Notes under the pieces: model-generated
Seen by the model: only the letters and a program-made list of their open reading frames with translations
Told to the model about the DNA's origin: nothing
The model's database searches: none
Assembly (NCBI GenBank): GCA_028704435.1
Contig: JAQWFL010000001.1
Location: 124,001-188,000, forward strand
Length of the DNA: 64,000 nucleotides
Source of the DNA: Anaerostipes sp.
GTDB taxonomy: Bacteria; Bacillota; Clostridia; Lachnospirales; Lachnospiraceae
Direction of reading: 5' to 3'
Shown: in pieces, positions 43,793-53,895 of the stretch
Layout: the number at the start of each line of letters is the position of its first letter
How positions within the stretch are numbered: position 1 is the stretch's first letter
Made by a program: the position numbers and the translations under genes

Positions 43793-46168
43793 ATGGGGGT
43801 TAAAAGAAGCGAAGAAATCTATGTTCGTCCATTAGCTGCATACAAGAAATGGAATGTTTCAAAAAGTATGAATCAGACGGTTTATCTTTATGGAGCTTCT
43901 GGATATGGAAAGACAACCTTCATTAAAAATGGTTTGAAACGTAAAAAACATGATTATTATTCTATGAAGGATGGAATTCCTGTTGACATTCCCGTATTAC
44001 AAAATAGAAAGACTAATATTATAGTCATTGATGATCTCCATACAGTTTTTGATGAGGTTGAGCAGGAACACTTAGCTCATATGATATCTGAATTATCTGT
44101 GAATCCTAGTGTATGGTTGATACTGGCAGGAAGAGGAAAGGTACCAGTATGGCTGATGACTATTTATATTCGAGACATATTTACTGTGATAACAGAAGAG
44201 GATTTAGCGTTAAATCAAAAAGAAGTAAGGGAGTATTTTTCATTATGGGGACTTGAATTTGATGAAGATATGCTAATGACCATTATAGAGTCTGCCAATG
44301 GGAGTCCTTTGGTTTTACGTTTGGTCGCTATGGATTTTCGCGATAGAGGAGTATTTACACAAAAGGATATTGAGAGAATCAGACAACAGCTATGGAACTA
44401 CTTAGAAGTTCATGTATATGGACAGTGGGATTTTGATATGCAAGAATTTTTGATGCAAGTGTCAGTAGTCGAAACTTTTTCTCTTGAGATGGCTGAGATG
44501 ATTACTGGTAGACGTGATTCAGCATGGATGATAAAGAATGCCATGGGAATTGGGAATTTTCTAAACTATGATGGGAAATATTATACATATGTTCCGACGA
44601 TGAAATTATCTATGAGACGTCGCCTTGAGTTAAAATATAACAAGGAGCAGAGAAATAATATTTATTATAATGCTGGACTTTATTATGAAATACATGGGGA
44701 TAATTTAAATGCACTTCATATGTATGAAATGTCAGAAAATAAAGAAAGAATCTACACACTTTTAGTTGCAAATGCCAGAGAGAATCCAGGAAGTGGTCAG
44801 TATTATGAGCTTCGCCACTACTATATGAATATGCCAGAAGAAATGTTAATGAAGAGTTTTGAATTAATGGCCGGAAGAAGTATGTTAGAATCTATGCTTA
44901 TGAATTTAGAGGAAAGTGAAATATGGTATGAAAGATTAAAAGAATATGCAATGAGACAGGTTGGAAATGAGAAGAAACAGGCACAAAATCAATTGTTATA
45001 TCTAGATATTGCACTGCCTCATCGTGGAAGCGTGCATATGATTGAGATTATGAAGTATGCGGGAAGCGTACTAAAGAATGGAAAGGTTGTGTTGCCTGAG
45101 TTTTCAGTCACTAGTAATTTACCGTCTATGATAAATGGTGGAAAAGATTTTTGTGAATGGAGTAAAAAGGATCGAGAATTAGCAAATACCATTGGACCTG
45201 TCGTTGAATTTGTTCTCGGGAAATATGGAAAGGGATTAATAAGTCTTGCTCTGGCAGAAAGTTTTTTTGAAAAAGGAGGGGATCGCTACGAAGTTGCAAA
45301 CCTAGCCAATCGAGGTAAAATGAAAGCTGAAAATGGGGGAAAGACGGAACAAATCTTTGTTGCCATTGGTATTTTATCATGGCTTCACATCATAGATGGA
45401 CATCCAGAGGAAGCATTAGAACTTCTAGAACATTTAAAAGAAAGGGCAGAGAATGAACTATTAAGGAATCTTCTTGGGAATCTTGAAAGTTTTAAATGCC
45501 GAATATGGATGTATCAAGGAGAGTTGTCTCTGGTAAATACATGGCTGGAAACAGCACCTGATGAACGAAAAGATTTTTTTACTATGGAGAGATTTCGTTA
45601 TCTAACGAAGGTACGGATTTATATTCTAAAAGGCCAACATTACAAAGCATTAAGCTTGTTAGGGCAGATAGCTTATTATGCCAATACTTCAAAAAGAACT
45701 TATATTTTGATGGAAATAATGCTGCTGCGTGCCATTGTATGGCATCGTATGGGCAATGAAAAGTGGAAAGAGGAATTACAAAAGGTTATAACAAAAGCAG
45801 AAGAATATCACTTTGTTCGTATTCTCTCACGAGAGGGAGAAGCATTGTGGGAACTTCTTCGTAATCGTAAGTGGCAGTGGACGGATGAGCAATTCAAAAA
45901 ACAAGTAATTTGTGAAACAGAAAGTATGGCAAGATGTTACCCCTCTTACTTAAAGGAAAAGCAGGCAACAGAGGCAGACTTTAGTGAAAATGCAAGAAAT
46001 ATTTTAAGATTTCAGGCAGAAGGAATGACCAACGTACAAATCGCAGAAGAACTTGGAATTAAGCCTGATACTGTAAAGTACCATGCTCGTGAAAATTATA
46101 AAAAGCTTGGAGTTAAAAGTAAGGCAGCAGCAGTGACAGCAGCTAGAAAAAGAAAGCTGATTTATTAA
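43793..46168 (+). CDS. MalT-like STAND ATPase with C-terminal LuxR helix-turn-helix
   Basis: 791 residues. The ATG at 43793 follows GAGGAGG. NTPase domain: Walker A GASGYGKT at 34-41, Walker B NIIVIDDLH, with a winged-helix-type segment to about 330. A long helical-repeat region (about 350-720) is the usual sensor of such proteins. The C-terminal LuxR domain is FQAEGMTNVQIAEELGIKPDTVKYHARENYKKLGV. Large LuxR/STAND activators switch on when a small ligand and ATP bind. Target unknown; the neighbouring hydroaromatic island is one possibility. Confidence 0.9.
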   Translation: MGVKRSEEIYVRPLAAYKKWNVSKSMNQTVYLYGASGYGKTTFIKNGLKRKKHDYYSMKDGIPVDIPVLQNRKTNIIVIDDLHTVFDEVEQEHLAHMISELSVNPSVWLILAGRGKVPVWLMTIYIRDIFTVITEEDLALNQKEVREYFSLWGLEFDEDMLMTIIESANGSPLVLRLVAMDFRDRGVFTQKDIERIRQQLWNYLEVHVYGQWDFDMQEFLMQVSVVETFSLEMAEMITGRRDSAWMIKNAMGIGNFLNYDGKYYTYVPTMKLSMRRRLELKYNKEQRNNIYYNAGLYYEIHGDNLNALHMYEMSENKERIYTLLVANARENPGSGQYYELRHYYMNMPEEMLMKSFELMAGRSMLESMLMNLEESEIWYERLKEYAMRQVGNEKKQAQNQLLYLDIALPHRGSVHMIEIMKYAGSVLKNGKVVLPEFSVTSNLPSMINGGKDFCEWSKKDRELANTIGPVVEFVLGKYGKGLISLALAESFFEKGGDRYEVANLANRGKMKAENGGKTEQIFVAIGILSWLHIIDGHPEEALELLEHLKERAENELLRNLLGNLESFKCRIWMYQGELSLVNTWLETAPDERKDFFTMERFRYLTKVRIYILKGQHYKALSLLGQIAYYANTSKRTYILMEIMLLRAIVWHRMGNEKWKEELQKVITKAEEYHFVRILSREGEALWELLRNRKWQWTDEQFKKQVICETESMARCYPSYLKEKQATEADFSENARNILRFQAEGMTNVQIAEELGIKPDTVKYHARENYKKLGVKSKAAAVTAARKRKLIY

Positions 46169-46239
46169 TCCACTTGACATTTATATTAAAAATCGCCACA
46201 ATTATTACAGAAATGACAATATCAAAAAAGGATAGAAGA

Positions 46240-46746
46240 ATGAAAGAATACCAAGTAAAAGTGAAAGATTCATCATTTGTTGCAAAAGAGGCAGTTCTAG
46301 TTGGGGATGTCGCCGTAGGAGATGACTGCTGCATTTTATTTCATGCAGTTCTTCGAGGAGATGCAGACAAGATTGTAATTGGAGATAAATCCAATGTTCA
46401 GGAAAACTGTACCATTCATACAGATTTTAATTATCCAGTGATAGTAGGAGACAGAGTGACAATTGGTCATAATGCTATTTTACATGGATGTACCATTGGT
46501 GATGAAACTATGGTTGGCATGGGCTCCATTGTAATGAATGGAGCAAAGATTGGAAAACACTGTCTGATTGCAGCAGGAAGTCTTATTACACAAAACAAGA
46601 TAATTCCAGATGGAATGATGGTCATGGGAAGTCCAGCAAAGGCTGTAAGACCGCTGACAAAAGAAGAAATTAAGGATGTCTATGATAGTAGTGAAGAATA
46701 CATGGAGGTTGGGGAGAATCTAAGGAAGCATTTCCACAACCTATAA
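46240..46746 (+). CDS. Gamma-carbonic-anhydrase-like hexapeptide-repeat protein
   Basis: 168 residues of left-handed beta-helix repeats (VLVGDVAVGDDC, VIVGDRVTIGHN, GCTIGDETMVGMG). Metal-ligand histidines are seen in CTIHTD and GHNAILHGC, as in gamma-carbonic anhydrase/YrdA-PaaY proteins. The ATG at 46240 is chosen by family length. It ends 6 nt inside the convergent response regulator gene. Confidence 0.88.
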   Translation: MKEYQVKVKDSSFVAKEAVLVGDVAVGDDCCILFHAVLRGDADKIVIGDKSNVQENCTIHTDFNYPVIVGDRVTIGHNAILHGCTIGDETMVGMGSIVMNGAKIGKHCLIAAGSLITQNKIIPDGMMVMGSPAKAVRPLTKEEIKDVYDSSEEYMEVGENLRKHFHNL

Positions 46747-47361
46747 GTGTTGATAGTAGAACACGGCAAGTTGTGTTCGATCTCGTAAGTTTAATTTATC
46801 TAATATATTGCTTAAGTAGTTGCGAACGGTTCCCTCGCTGAGGAATAACTGGTTCGCAATTTCTTTATTACTTTTGCCATCAGCAATGAGTTCAATGATG
46901 TTAAATTCTCGTTGGCTGATATGATAGGATTCATAATTAAATGAGGTAGAAGACTGGAGTAAATCTGGAATTTTTGCCACAATCTCATGTCCAAATACTG
47001 TTTGTCCGCTGGCAACTGCTTTGATGGCTGGAATTAAGTTTTCATAGTCTTGTTTGAGTAAGTATCCCTTTGCACCTAATCGCAGTGCTTTGATAATATA
47101 TTCGTCATCTAAAAATGTTGTGAGTAAAAGGATTCTGGCATCTGGAGATGTTTTTAGAATTTCATTGGCAGCGTCTAATCCATTCATTTCTTTCATTCGA
47201 ATGTCCATAAGCAGTACATCTGGTTTGGTTTCTTCATAAAGAGTCACTGCCTGGATTCCATTGCTGCCAATTCCCACAACTTTGATGGAAGAATCAGATT
47301 CTAGGATTGTTTTTAGTGAAGTTGACACTAAGATATCATCATCTACAATTAAAATATTCAT
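46741..47361 (-). CDS. NarL/LuxR-type response regulator (LnrK-like)
   Basis: 206 residues. The ATG at 47361 gives the normal start MNILIVDDDILVST. The receiver has the acceptor Asp in DVLLMDIRMKEMNG. The C-terminal HTH is SQREFNIIELIADGKSNKEIANQLFLSEGTVRNYLSNIL. It is 4 nt downstream of its kinase and divergent from a three-gene ABC exporter. That arrangement matches the LnrJK-LMN (YfiJK-LMN) system of Bacillus. Confidence 0.93.
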   Translation of the reverse strand: MNILIVDDDILVSTSLKTILESDSSIKVVGIGSNGIQAVTLYEETKPDVLLMDIRMKEMNGLDAANEILKTSPDARILLLTTFLDDEYIIKALRLGAKGYLLKQDYENLIPAIKAVASGQTVFGHEIVAKIPDLLQSSTSFNYESYHISQREFNIIELIADGKSNKEIANQLFLSEGTVRNYLSNILDKLNLRDRTQLAVFYYQHL

Positions 47362-47365
47362 AAGT

Positions 47366-48439
47366 TTAGATTCCTTTCTTTGGAATGGTAATAAATATCT
47401 GAAATCCCTTTTGAGTAGAAAGTTTAAAATTGCCATGAAGAGCCTCGACTCTGTCTCTCATATTGGTCAATCCAATACCTTCACTTCCCTCAAAGGAAGT
47501 AGAACTTTGACTGCCATTATCCTGAAGTATGAGCTGATACATGCTTGGATGCTCTTGGCAATATAAAAATACTTGTGTTGCATTGCTGTGTTTGATTACA
47601 TTTGACAATGCTTCTTTTGTGATTGTAATAAAACTATATTTTATGTCTTTGGGAACATTCAATCCCATATCATATTCAAACTGAACAGAACAAAAGTCGA
47701 ATTCTTGAACCAAAGTATGTAAACTTTCTTCTAAGTTAATAAAATCGTCATGGAGGTCATGAACGCTTTCCCTAATATTGTTCATACCATCAGAGAGGGT
47801 ATTGGAAAGATTCTCTAAAGGAACTTTCAGACTTTCTTGCTGGTTCATAGCTTTTAATGCCCCTACCATTAAGATAGAACGAGAGAGTAAATGTCCTACA
47901 TTATCATGAATTTCCCTGGCAATTCGGTTTCGCTCTTTTAAAGTGGCAGCGTATACTTGTCCATCCTGTTTTTCAATGAGAGTCTGATTTTTCTCTTTTA
48001 ACAAAAGATTTAATTCTGTACTGTCATCTCGTGTCTTTCTAAATTTATATTCTAAAACCTTATGGCGTGTAGTTTTTGTTTCTAAATAAAAGGCAATCAA
48101 CATCCCAACAACAAGAAAACATAGTTCAGTGATTGGACAAAGACATATGATAAAACCAAGGACAATCAGAATGAAAGCCCAAAAGTAGTGAAATCTATGT
48201 TGCAGCAATGGATAAAAAATGAGAGGTGTAAATGAAAGTATCTCTGGCATGTAATGGGCACTACCTAAAAACAAGATGAGTTCTATTCCATAGACCACGT
48301 AGGACTGAAAAAAATAGCAGGAACTACAAATGGAAACGGCAAGAAAAAAAGCCAGAACATATCCTGTAGATAATGGCATATAGGTCAGGCTGGTAAGACA
48401 AAAAAATAATAAAATAACTTGATCTTGAATTCGCTCCAT
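47366..48439 (-). CDS. Sensor histidine kinase of the NarX/LnrJ type
   Basis: 357 residues. About five to six hydrophobic segments fill the first 120 residues. A coiled linker precedes a HisKA_3 motif ERNRIAREIHDNVGHLLSRSI with the phospho-accepting His, then a short ATPase domain (TKEALSNVIKHSNAT, GSEGIGLTNMRDRVEALHG). No large extracellular domain is seen, so it probably senses a membrane-active compound within the bilayer, as cell-envelope-stress kinases do. Confidence 0.93.
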   Translation of the reverse strand: MERIQDQVILLFFCLTSLTYMPLSTGYVLAFFLAVSICSSCYFFQSYVVYGIELILFLGSAHYMPEILSFTPLIFYPLLQHRFHYFWAFILIVLGFIICLCPITELCFLVVGMLIAFYLETKTTRHKVLEYKFRKTRDDSTELNLLLKEKNQTLIEKQDGQVYAATLKERNRIAREIHDNVGHLLSRSILMVGALKAMNQQESLKVPLENLSNTLSDGMNNIRESVHDLHDDFINLEESLHTLVQEFDFCSVQFEYDMGLNVPKDIKYSFITITKEALSNVIKHSNATQVFLYCQEHPSMYQLILQDNGSQSSTSFEGSEGIGLTNMRDRVEALHGNFKLSTQKGFQIFITIPKKGI

Positions 48440-48499
48440 AGTTTTCTCCTTATTTGACTATTATATCATGAGAAAATCATAGAACAAGGAAAAAAGAGA

Positions 48500-48511
48500 T
48501 GACATTTGTCA
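48500..48511. promoter_or_regulatory. Inverted repeat TGACA-TT-TGTCA, candidate response-regulator site
   Basis: It lies in the 151-bp region between the divergent kinase and exporter genes, 9 bp upstream of a TTGACA. No good -10 lies 17 bp from that TTGACA, so promoter and operator assignment are tentative. Confidence 0.4.
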
Positions 48512-48590
48512 CATTTTTATTTGACATAATGCACTGCAAAAACAAATTAGAAAAAGCTATTATGAGAGTATAAAGAAGGAGGAATAAGAA

Positions 48591-49529
48591 ATGGGCACAA
48601 TAATTCAAATAAAAAATTTAGTAAAACGATATGGAAACCTATTGGCGTTAGATCATTTAAATTTAGAAATTGAAGAAGGGGAGATTTACGGACTTCTTGG
48701 TCCTAATGGATCTGGAAAAACAACGGCCATGAACTGTATGTTATCCATACTTCAGTACGACAAGGGTAATATTCGTATTTTTGGAAAAGAAATGGCTCCA
48801 GACCAATATGATATTAAAAAGGATATTGGTGTTGTCATGCAGAATGTTGCAGTCTTTGAACAAATGACAGTCTTTGAAAATATTGATTATTTTTGTGGGC
48901 TTTATATCAATGACAAAAATAAGAGAAAAAAGATGGTGGAAGATGCAATTTCTTTTGTAGGATTGGAAGATTATAAGAAGATGAAGCCTAAGAAACTTTC
49001 CGGAGGACTTCTAAGAAGATTAAACATTGCATGTGGAATTGCACATCGACCAAAACTTATTTTACTGGATGAGCCAACGGTTGCTGTAGATCCACAAAGC
49101 AGAAATAATATTTTAACTGGAATACAAGAATTAAATCGCCAAGGATCCACGATTATATATACTTCACACTACATGGAAGAAGTCGAACAGATTTGTACTA
49201 AGATTGCAATTCTTGACCATGGTCGTGTTATTGCTCAGGGAACAAAAGATGAGCTAAAGAAATTAATTAAAACCAGCGAGATTATTACCATTGCAGATGT
49301 TGATATTTCTCAGGAGCAGATGAATGAAATTCGTAGGATGAACCATGTGTTTTTTGTAGAGTACGAACATAGAGAATTAAAAATCCGCTGTAGCGGAGGC
49401 AATCAGAATCTGGTAGAAGTTTTACACTATCTACAAGAGCGAGAACTCTTTTTTGGAAAGGTATTCTCAGAACTGCCAACGCTGAATGATGTGTTCCTAG
49501 AGATTACTGGAACCCAGCTTAGAGATTAG
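48591..49529 (+). CDS. ABC exporter ATP-binding protein (LnrL-like)
   Basis: 312 residues. Walker A GLLGPNGSGKTTAMN, Q-loop VMQNVAVFEQMTVFEN, signature LSGGLLRRL, Walker B LILLDEPTVAVDPQSR. The C-terminal extension of about 90 residues is as in drug-export ABC-2 ATPases. It is followed by two permease genes and preceded by a divergent two-component system, which suggests export of or resistance to a lipophilic antibiotic. Confidence 0.95.
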   Translation: MGTIIQIKNLVKRYGNLLALDHLNLEIEEGEIYGLLGPNGSGKTTAMNCMLSILQYDKGNIRIFGKEMAPDQYDIKKDIGVVMQNVAVFEQMTVFENIDYFCGLYINDKNKRKKMVEDAISFVGLEDYKKMKPKKLSGGLLRRLNIACGIAHRPKLILLDEPTVAVDPQSRNNILTGIQELNRQGSTIIYTSHYMEEVEQICTKIAILDHGRVIAQGTKDELKKLIKTSEIITIADVDISQEQMNEIRRMNHVFFVEYEHRELKIRCSGGNQNLVEVLHYLQERELFFGKVFSELPTLNDVFLEITGTQLRD

Positions 49530-49539
49530 GAGGCGTCTT

Positions 49540-50661
49540 ATGAGACATTTAATGAAATATCGATGGAAGGAAATGATTCGCCGAAGGGATATTATGTTCT
49601 GGGCTATTGCATTTCCCATGATACTAGGAACACTGTTTTCCTTTGCATTTAGTAATGGAGAAGAAAGCGAAGCCTTTCATAAGATTCCAGTTGCTGTTGT
49701 GACAAAACAAGATACCAAAGATGAAAATTTTGCACTTTTTCTAAAGGAGATGAACGGAGATTATATCAAAGTAAAAACAAATGACGAAAAGAAAGCATTA
49801 AAACTTCTAAAGTCAGGCGATATTAAAGGTATTTATTATAATGAGAAAGAATTGCAGCTTGCGGTTACTTCAAATGGCATGGAACAAAGTATTTTAGAAA
49901 CATTAATGGATGCTTATGAGAAGAATCGTGATGTTATCATTGATGTTGCAAAAGAACATCCAGAGAAGATTCCAGAGGTTGTAAAGTCTATGGAACAAAG
50001 TCGTAAGGTAGTAAAAAATGTTTCTTTAGGTGGAAAGACATATGATGAATTTTTACAATATTATTTTGCATTAATTGCTATGGCATGTATGTTTGGAGCT
50101 TTTTTAGGAATGGCAAATTCCATGGATATGCAGGCAAATATTACACAGCTTGCTGCAAGGCGATGTATTGCACCAGTTCACCGAATAAAAATGATTATAA
50201 GCGATATGGTAGTTGTGTTTTTCATGCATTTTATCAACGTGTGTGTGTTACTGCTTTATTTAAGATTTATATTGAAAATAGAGATTGGAAATCAATGGCC
50301 ACAGATGATACTGGTTGCCTTTATTGGAAGTATGATTGGTGTTTCTCTTGGAACATTCATTGGAGCCATTGGAAAAATGGGTGAAAACATCAAAGTTGGA
50401 ATCTTAATTGGAGTATCTCTTCTCTGTAGTTTTTTAGCCGGACTTATGGTTGGAGGTATGAAAAATATCATAGATCAGTATATACCAATTGTGAACCGAC
50501 TAAATCCAGCAGCACTGATTGCAGATGCATTTTACAGTATGTCCGTTTATGCAGACCAGTCAAGATTTATCACTGATATTTTATTTATGACGGCTATCAG
50601 TGGGGTGTTTATTATCATTACATTTTTATTGATAAGGAGGGAACGTTATGACAGTATTTAA
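49540..50661 (+). CDS. ABC-2 permease (LnrM-like)
   Basis: 373 residues. One N-terminal membrane segment (DIMFWAIAFPMILGTLFSFAF), an extracellular domain of about 140 residues, then five C-terminal segments, the DrrB/YhgE-like ABC-2 layout. Overlaps the second permease gene by 14 bp. Confidence 0.92.
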   Translation: MRHLMKYRWKEMIRRRDIMFWAIAFPMILGTLFSFAFSNGEESEAFHKIPVAVVTKQDTKDENFALFLKEMNGDYIKVKTNDEKKALKLLKSGDIKGIYYNEKELQLAVTSNGMEQSILETLMDAYEKNRDVIIDVAKEHPEKIPEVVKSMEQSRKVVKNVSLGGKTYDEFLQYYFALIAMACMFGAFLGMANSMDMQANITQLAARRCIAPVHRIKMIISDMVVVFFMHFINVCVLLLYLRFILKIEIGNQWPQMILVAFIGSMIGVSLGTFIGAIGKMGENIKVGILIGVSLLCSFLAGLMVGGMKNIIDQYIPIVNRLNPAALIADAFYSMSVYADQSRFITDILFMTAISGVFIIITFLLIRRERYDSI

Positions 50662-51808
50662 AGGATATTTGCTTATGGCAAAACGGAACCTCGGAATTTT
50701 ATTTATGTATGTTGGAATTTTCTTAGGGGTGACTATGATGATTCAGGCGTCTTATGCAGAATCCGGAAATAATTCCATGTTTCAGTCTAAGAAGATGGAT
50801 ATTGCAGTGGTAACAAGAGGTCAAGGCGATGTGGCGGATGGCCTTAAGAAAATGCTTGAGAAAAATCACAATATCGTGCCAGTAAAGCAAAGTAAAAAGG
50901 CTCTGCAAGAACAGATCTATTATCGTAGTATTGAGTATGTGGTAGACATTCCTGCAGATTTAGATCGTAGGATTCAAACCGATGGAAAGGTAAAGGTAAC
51001 TAAGGTTCCTGGAACTTCTTCTGGATACTATATGGATCAGCAGATTACCAACTATTTAAGTCAGATTCGTCTCTATCAAAAGGGCGGATTTTCTCTAAAA
51101 GAGTCTGTAAAAAAAGCTGCAGCAGCACAAAAGGTTACTCCAAAAGTAAAATTAATTGATGTCAATGGAAATGGTGGAGCTGTACCAAAGCATTTTTATA
51201 TGTTTCGCTTTATGCCATATATGTATATCTGTGTTATGTGTTATGTTATGAGTATTATCATTACAGAGTTTCAGAAAAAAGATATTAGAAACAGAATGCT
51301 TTGTTCTAAAACTTCATTTAAATCACAGAACCTTCAGTTTATGGGAGCATTTTTGTTTGTTGGGATTGTGTTCTGGATGTTTAGTTTGTTATTACCGATT
51401 CTTTTGTGTGGAAGTTCATATTTAAATGATGTGAATTTAAAATATTATATCATAAACAGTTTTCTATTTTTCCTTGTATCCCTTGCAATGGCATTTTTGG
51501 TAGGGCTTCTAGTTAAAAATACAACAGCACTCAGTGGAGTTGTCAATGTAATTTCTCTAGGAATGTGTTTCCTTGGAGGCGTTTTTGTATCACTAAATAT
51601 GCTTGGAGAGCAGGTAAGAAAAGTGGCTCAATTTCTGCCAACTTATTGGTATAGTAAAGCAATCGATCTTCTTGGAGAATCTGGTGTATTGACTGCAAGT
51701 CAGCGAAGTACCATGTATACAAGCTTTAGAATCGAACTTGCATTTACCGTTGCTTGTCTGTGTGTGGCACTTGCATATTTAAGATATCAAAGGCAGGAGA
51801 GAGATTAA
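50648..51808 (+). CDS. ABC-2 permease (LnrN-like)
   Basis: 386 residues with the same topology as its neighbour: an N-terminal segment (NLGILFMYVGIFLGVTMMIQ), a large extracellular domain, five C-terminal segments. The two permeases are paralogous and would form a heterodimer with the ATPase dimer. Confidence 0.92.
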   Translation: MTVFKGYLLMAKRNLGILFMYVGIFLGVTMMIQASYAESGNNSMFQSKKMDIAVVTRGQGDVADGLKKMLEKNHNIVPVKQSKKALQEQIYYRSIEYVVDIPADLDRRIQTDGKVKVTKVPGTSSGYYMDQQITNYLSQIRLYQKGGFSLKESVKKAAAAQKVTPKVKLIDVNGNGGAVPKHFYMFRFMPYMYICVMCYVMSIIITEFQKKDIRNRMLCSKTSFKSQNLQFMGAFLFVGIVFWMFSLLLPILLCGSSYLNDVNLKYYIINSFLFFLVSLAMAFLVGLLVKNTTALSGVVNVISLGMCFLGGVFVSLNMLGEQVRKVAQFLPTYWYSKAIDLLGESGVLTASQRSTMYTSFRIELAFTVACLCVALAYLRYQRQERD

Positions 51809-51916
51809 GAAAGAGAGATATTCTCCTTGACTTTCTAAAAAAAAGTAGCCACAATAATATGAGAATATAAACAAAAGCATGTAGCATATGTGCTAACAGC
51901 TAAAGTGAGGAAAGAC

Positions 51917-52612
51917 ATGGAAAAGGAAAATTTATCTCAAAGGACAGCAGATACTTTGAGAGCATTGATTGAAGATGGGCAGTATCAGTGTGGCGATAAA
52001 CTGCCAAATGAAAACGATTTATCAGATCAATTGGGAATCAGCAGAACTACACTTCGGGAGGCAATCAGGATTTTGACTTCCGAAGGTCTTTTGCTTGTAA
52101 AAAGAGGCAGGGGTACTTTTGTCAACGAGCAAATGAATCGATATATAGAAGGCTCCATTGACATGCAGGAATTTGCGGATATGAAGGTCACATTAAGAGA
52201 CTTATATGAAGCACGAATTATATTTGAGCCAGAGGCAGCAGCTCTTGCTTGTAAGCGGGCAACAGATGAAGAGATTGAGGAGATTATTAAATTAGGAGAA
52301 GACTGTCAGCGACTGTTGAAAAAGAATCCAGAAGGAAAGCATCGAATTCAGTCAGAAAGCAAATTTCATGGAGCTATATTAAAAGCATCCCACAATGTAT
52401 TTTTAAGTCGGTTTATGCCTATGCTTACAGAGACAATTGAGAAGACCTTTGCTCTAAATATTAACTTAGACGTTATAGCGGAGGATGCTTACAAAGATCA
52501 TATTATGATAATGAATTTTTTGAAGAGAAGAGATGCAGAAGCATTAAAAAGTGCGGTTACAATCCACTTGCATCATGCAATGTGGAATGAACAACTTCCG
52601 TGGGAAGAATAA
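51917..52612 (+). CDS. FadR-type GntR regulator (FCD domain), likely controls ilvC
   Basis: 231 residues. The ATG at 51917 follows GAGGAAAG; an upstream GTG lacks a site. Winged helix: LPNENDLSDQLGISRTTLREAIRILTSEGLLLVKRGRGTFV. The FCD effector domain has metal-ligand-type residues in HGAILKASHN, DHIMI and HLHHAMW. Two operators of the FadR class, TTGTnnnACAA, lie in the ilvC promoter just downstream, so I infer it represses ilvC. Effector unknown; a metal-bound carboxylate is typical. Confidence 0.92.
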   Translation: MEKENLSQRTADTLRALIEDGQYQCGDKLPNENDLSDQLGISRTTLREAIRILTSEGLLLVKRGRGTFVNEQMNRYIEGSIDMQEFADMKVTLRDLYEARIIFEPEAAALACKRATDEEIEEIIKLGEDCQRLLKKNPEGKHRIQSESKFHGAILKASHNVFLSRFMPMLTETIEKTFALNINLDVIAEDAYKDHIMIMNFLKRRDAEALKSAVTIHLHHAMWNEQLPWEE

Positions 52613-52627
52613 ATTTTAAGAAACCTA

Positions 52628-52656
52628 TTGACTTTTGTTGTAAATGCGATTACAAT
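52628..52656 (+). promoter_or_regulatory. ilvC promoter
   Basis: TTGACT (52628-52633), exact 17-bp spacer, TACAAT (52651-52656). No T-box leader or attenuator is seen before ilvC. Confidence 0.8.
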
Positions 52657-52657
52657 A

Positions 52658-52693
52658 GTTGTCATACAACAAGTTAATAGTTGTTAGACAACT
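52658..52693. promoter_or_regulatory. Two FadR/GntR-type operators in the ilvC leader
   Basis: GTTGTCATACAAC (52658-52670) and AGTTGTTAGACAACT (52679-52693). Both contain TTGT-N3-ACAA and have centres 22 bp apart, two helical turns. They start 2 bp downstream of the -10 and cover the transcription start, which fits repression by the regulator encoded immediately upstream. Confidence 0.8.
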
Positions 52694-52697
52694 ATGA

Positions 52698-53738
<1,041 letters not shown>

Positions 53739-53747
53739 GCGTTGGCA

Positions 53748-53881
53748 ATAAGCCATGCAAGTTTAAAAGCGAAAGGAGTCCGAGAAGAGCATTTATGCTT
53801 ATCTCGGACTCCTTTTGATTTTAAACTTATAGGGCGCAAGCCCGTTGTCACGCGACGAAGTCGTGGGGCGGCATGGCTTAT
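53748..53881 (+). ncRNA. Branched structured element, copy 1 (includes the ilvC terminator hairpin)
   Basis: An 11-bp perfect closing stem, ATAAGCCATGC (53748-53758) with GCATGGCTTAT (53871-53881), encloses three hairpins. They are a long one at 53759-53828 (AAGTTTAAAA ... TTTTAAACTT with a GGAGTCCGAGA/TCTCGGACTCC inner stem and T-run), GGGC-GCAA-GCCC with a GNRA loop (53832-53843), and CGAC-GAA-GTCG (about 53851-53865). The long hairpin would also end ilvC transcription. It could be a noncoding RNA or a palindromic mobile element. Structure deduced by eye. Confidence 0.5.
53829..53876 (+). repeat. 48-bp GC-rich repeat, copy 1
   Basis: Matches 53903-53950 at 45 of 48 positions, with period 74 bp. 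It is much richer in G and C than its surroundings. One of the three differences (C to T at 53835 versus 53909) keeps its pair as a G-U wobble in the GNRA hairpin. Confidence 0.9.
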
Positions 53882-53895
53882 AAACTAGAGAGTGC

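Noticed and set aside
46169-46239. Promoter TTGACA at about 46173 before the gamma-carbonic-anhydrase-like gene
   Set aside because: A TTGACA is present but no convincing -10 at 16-18 bp was found; left unannotated.
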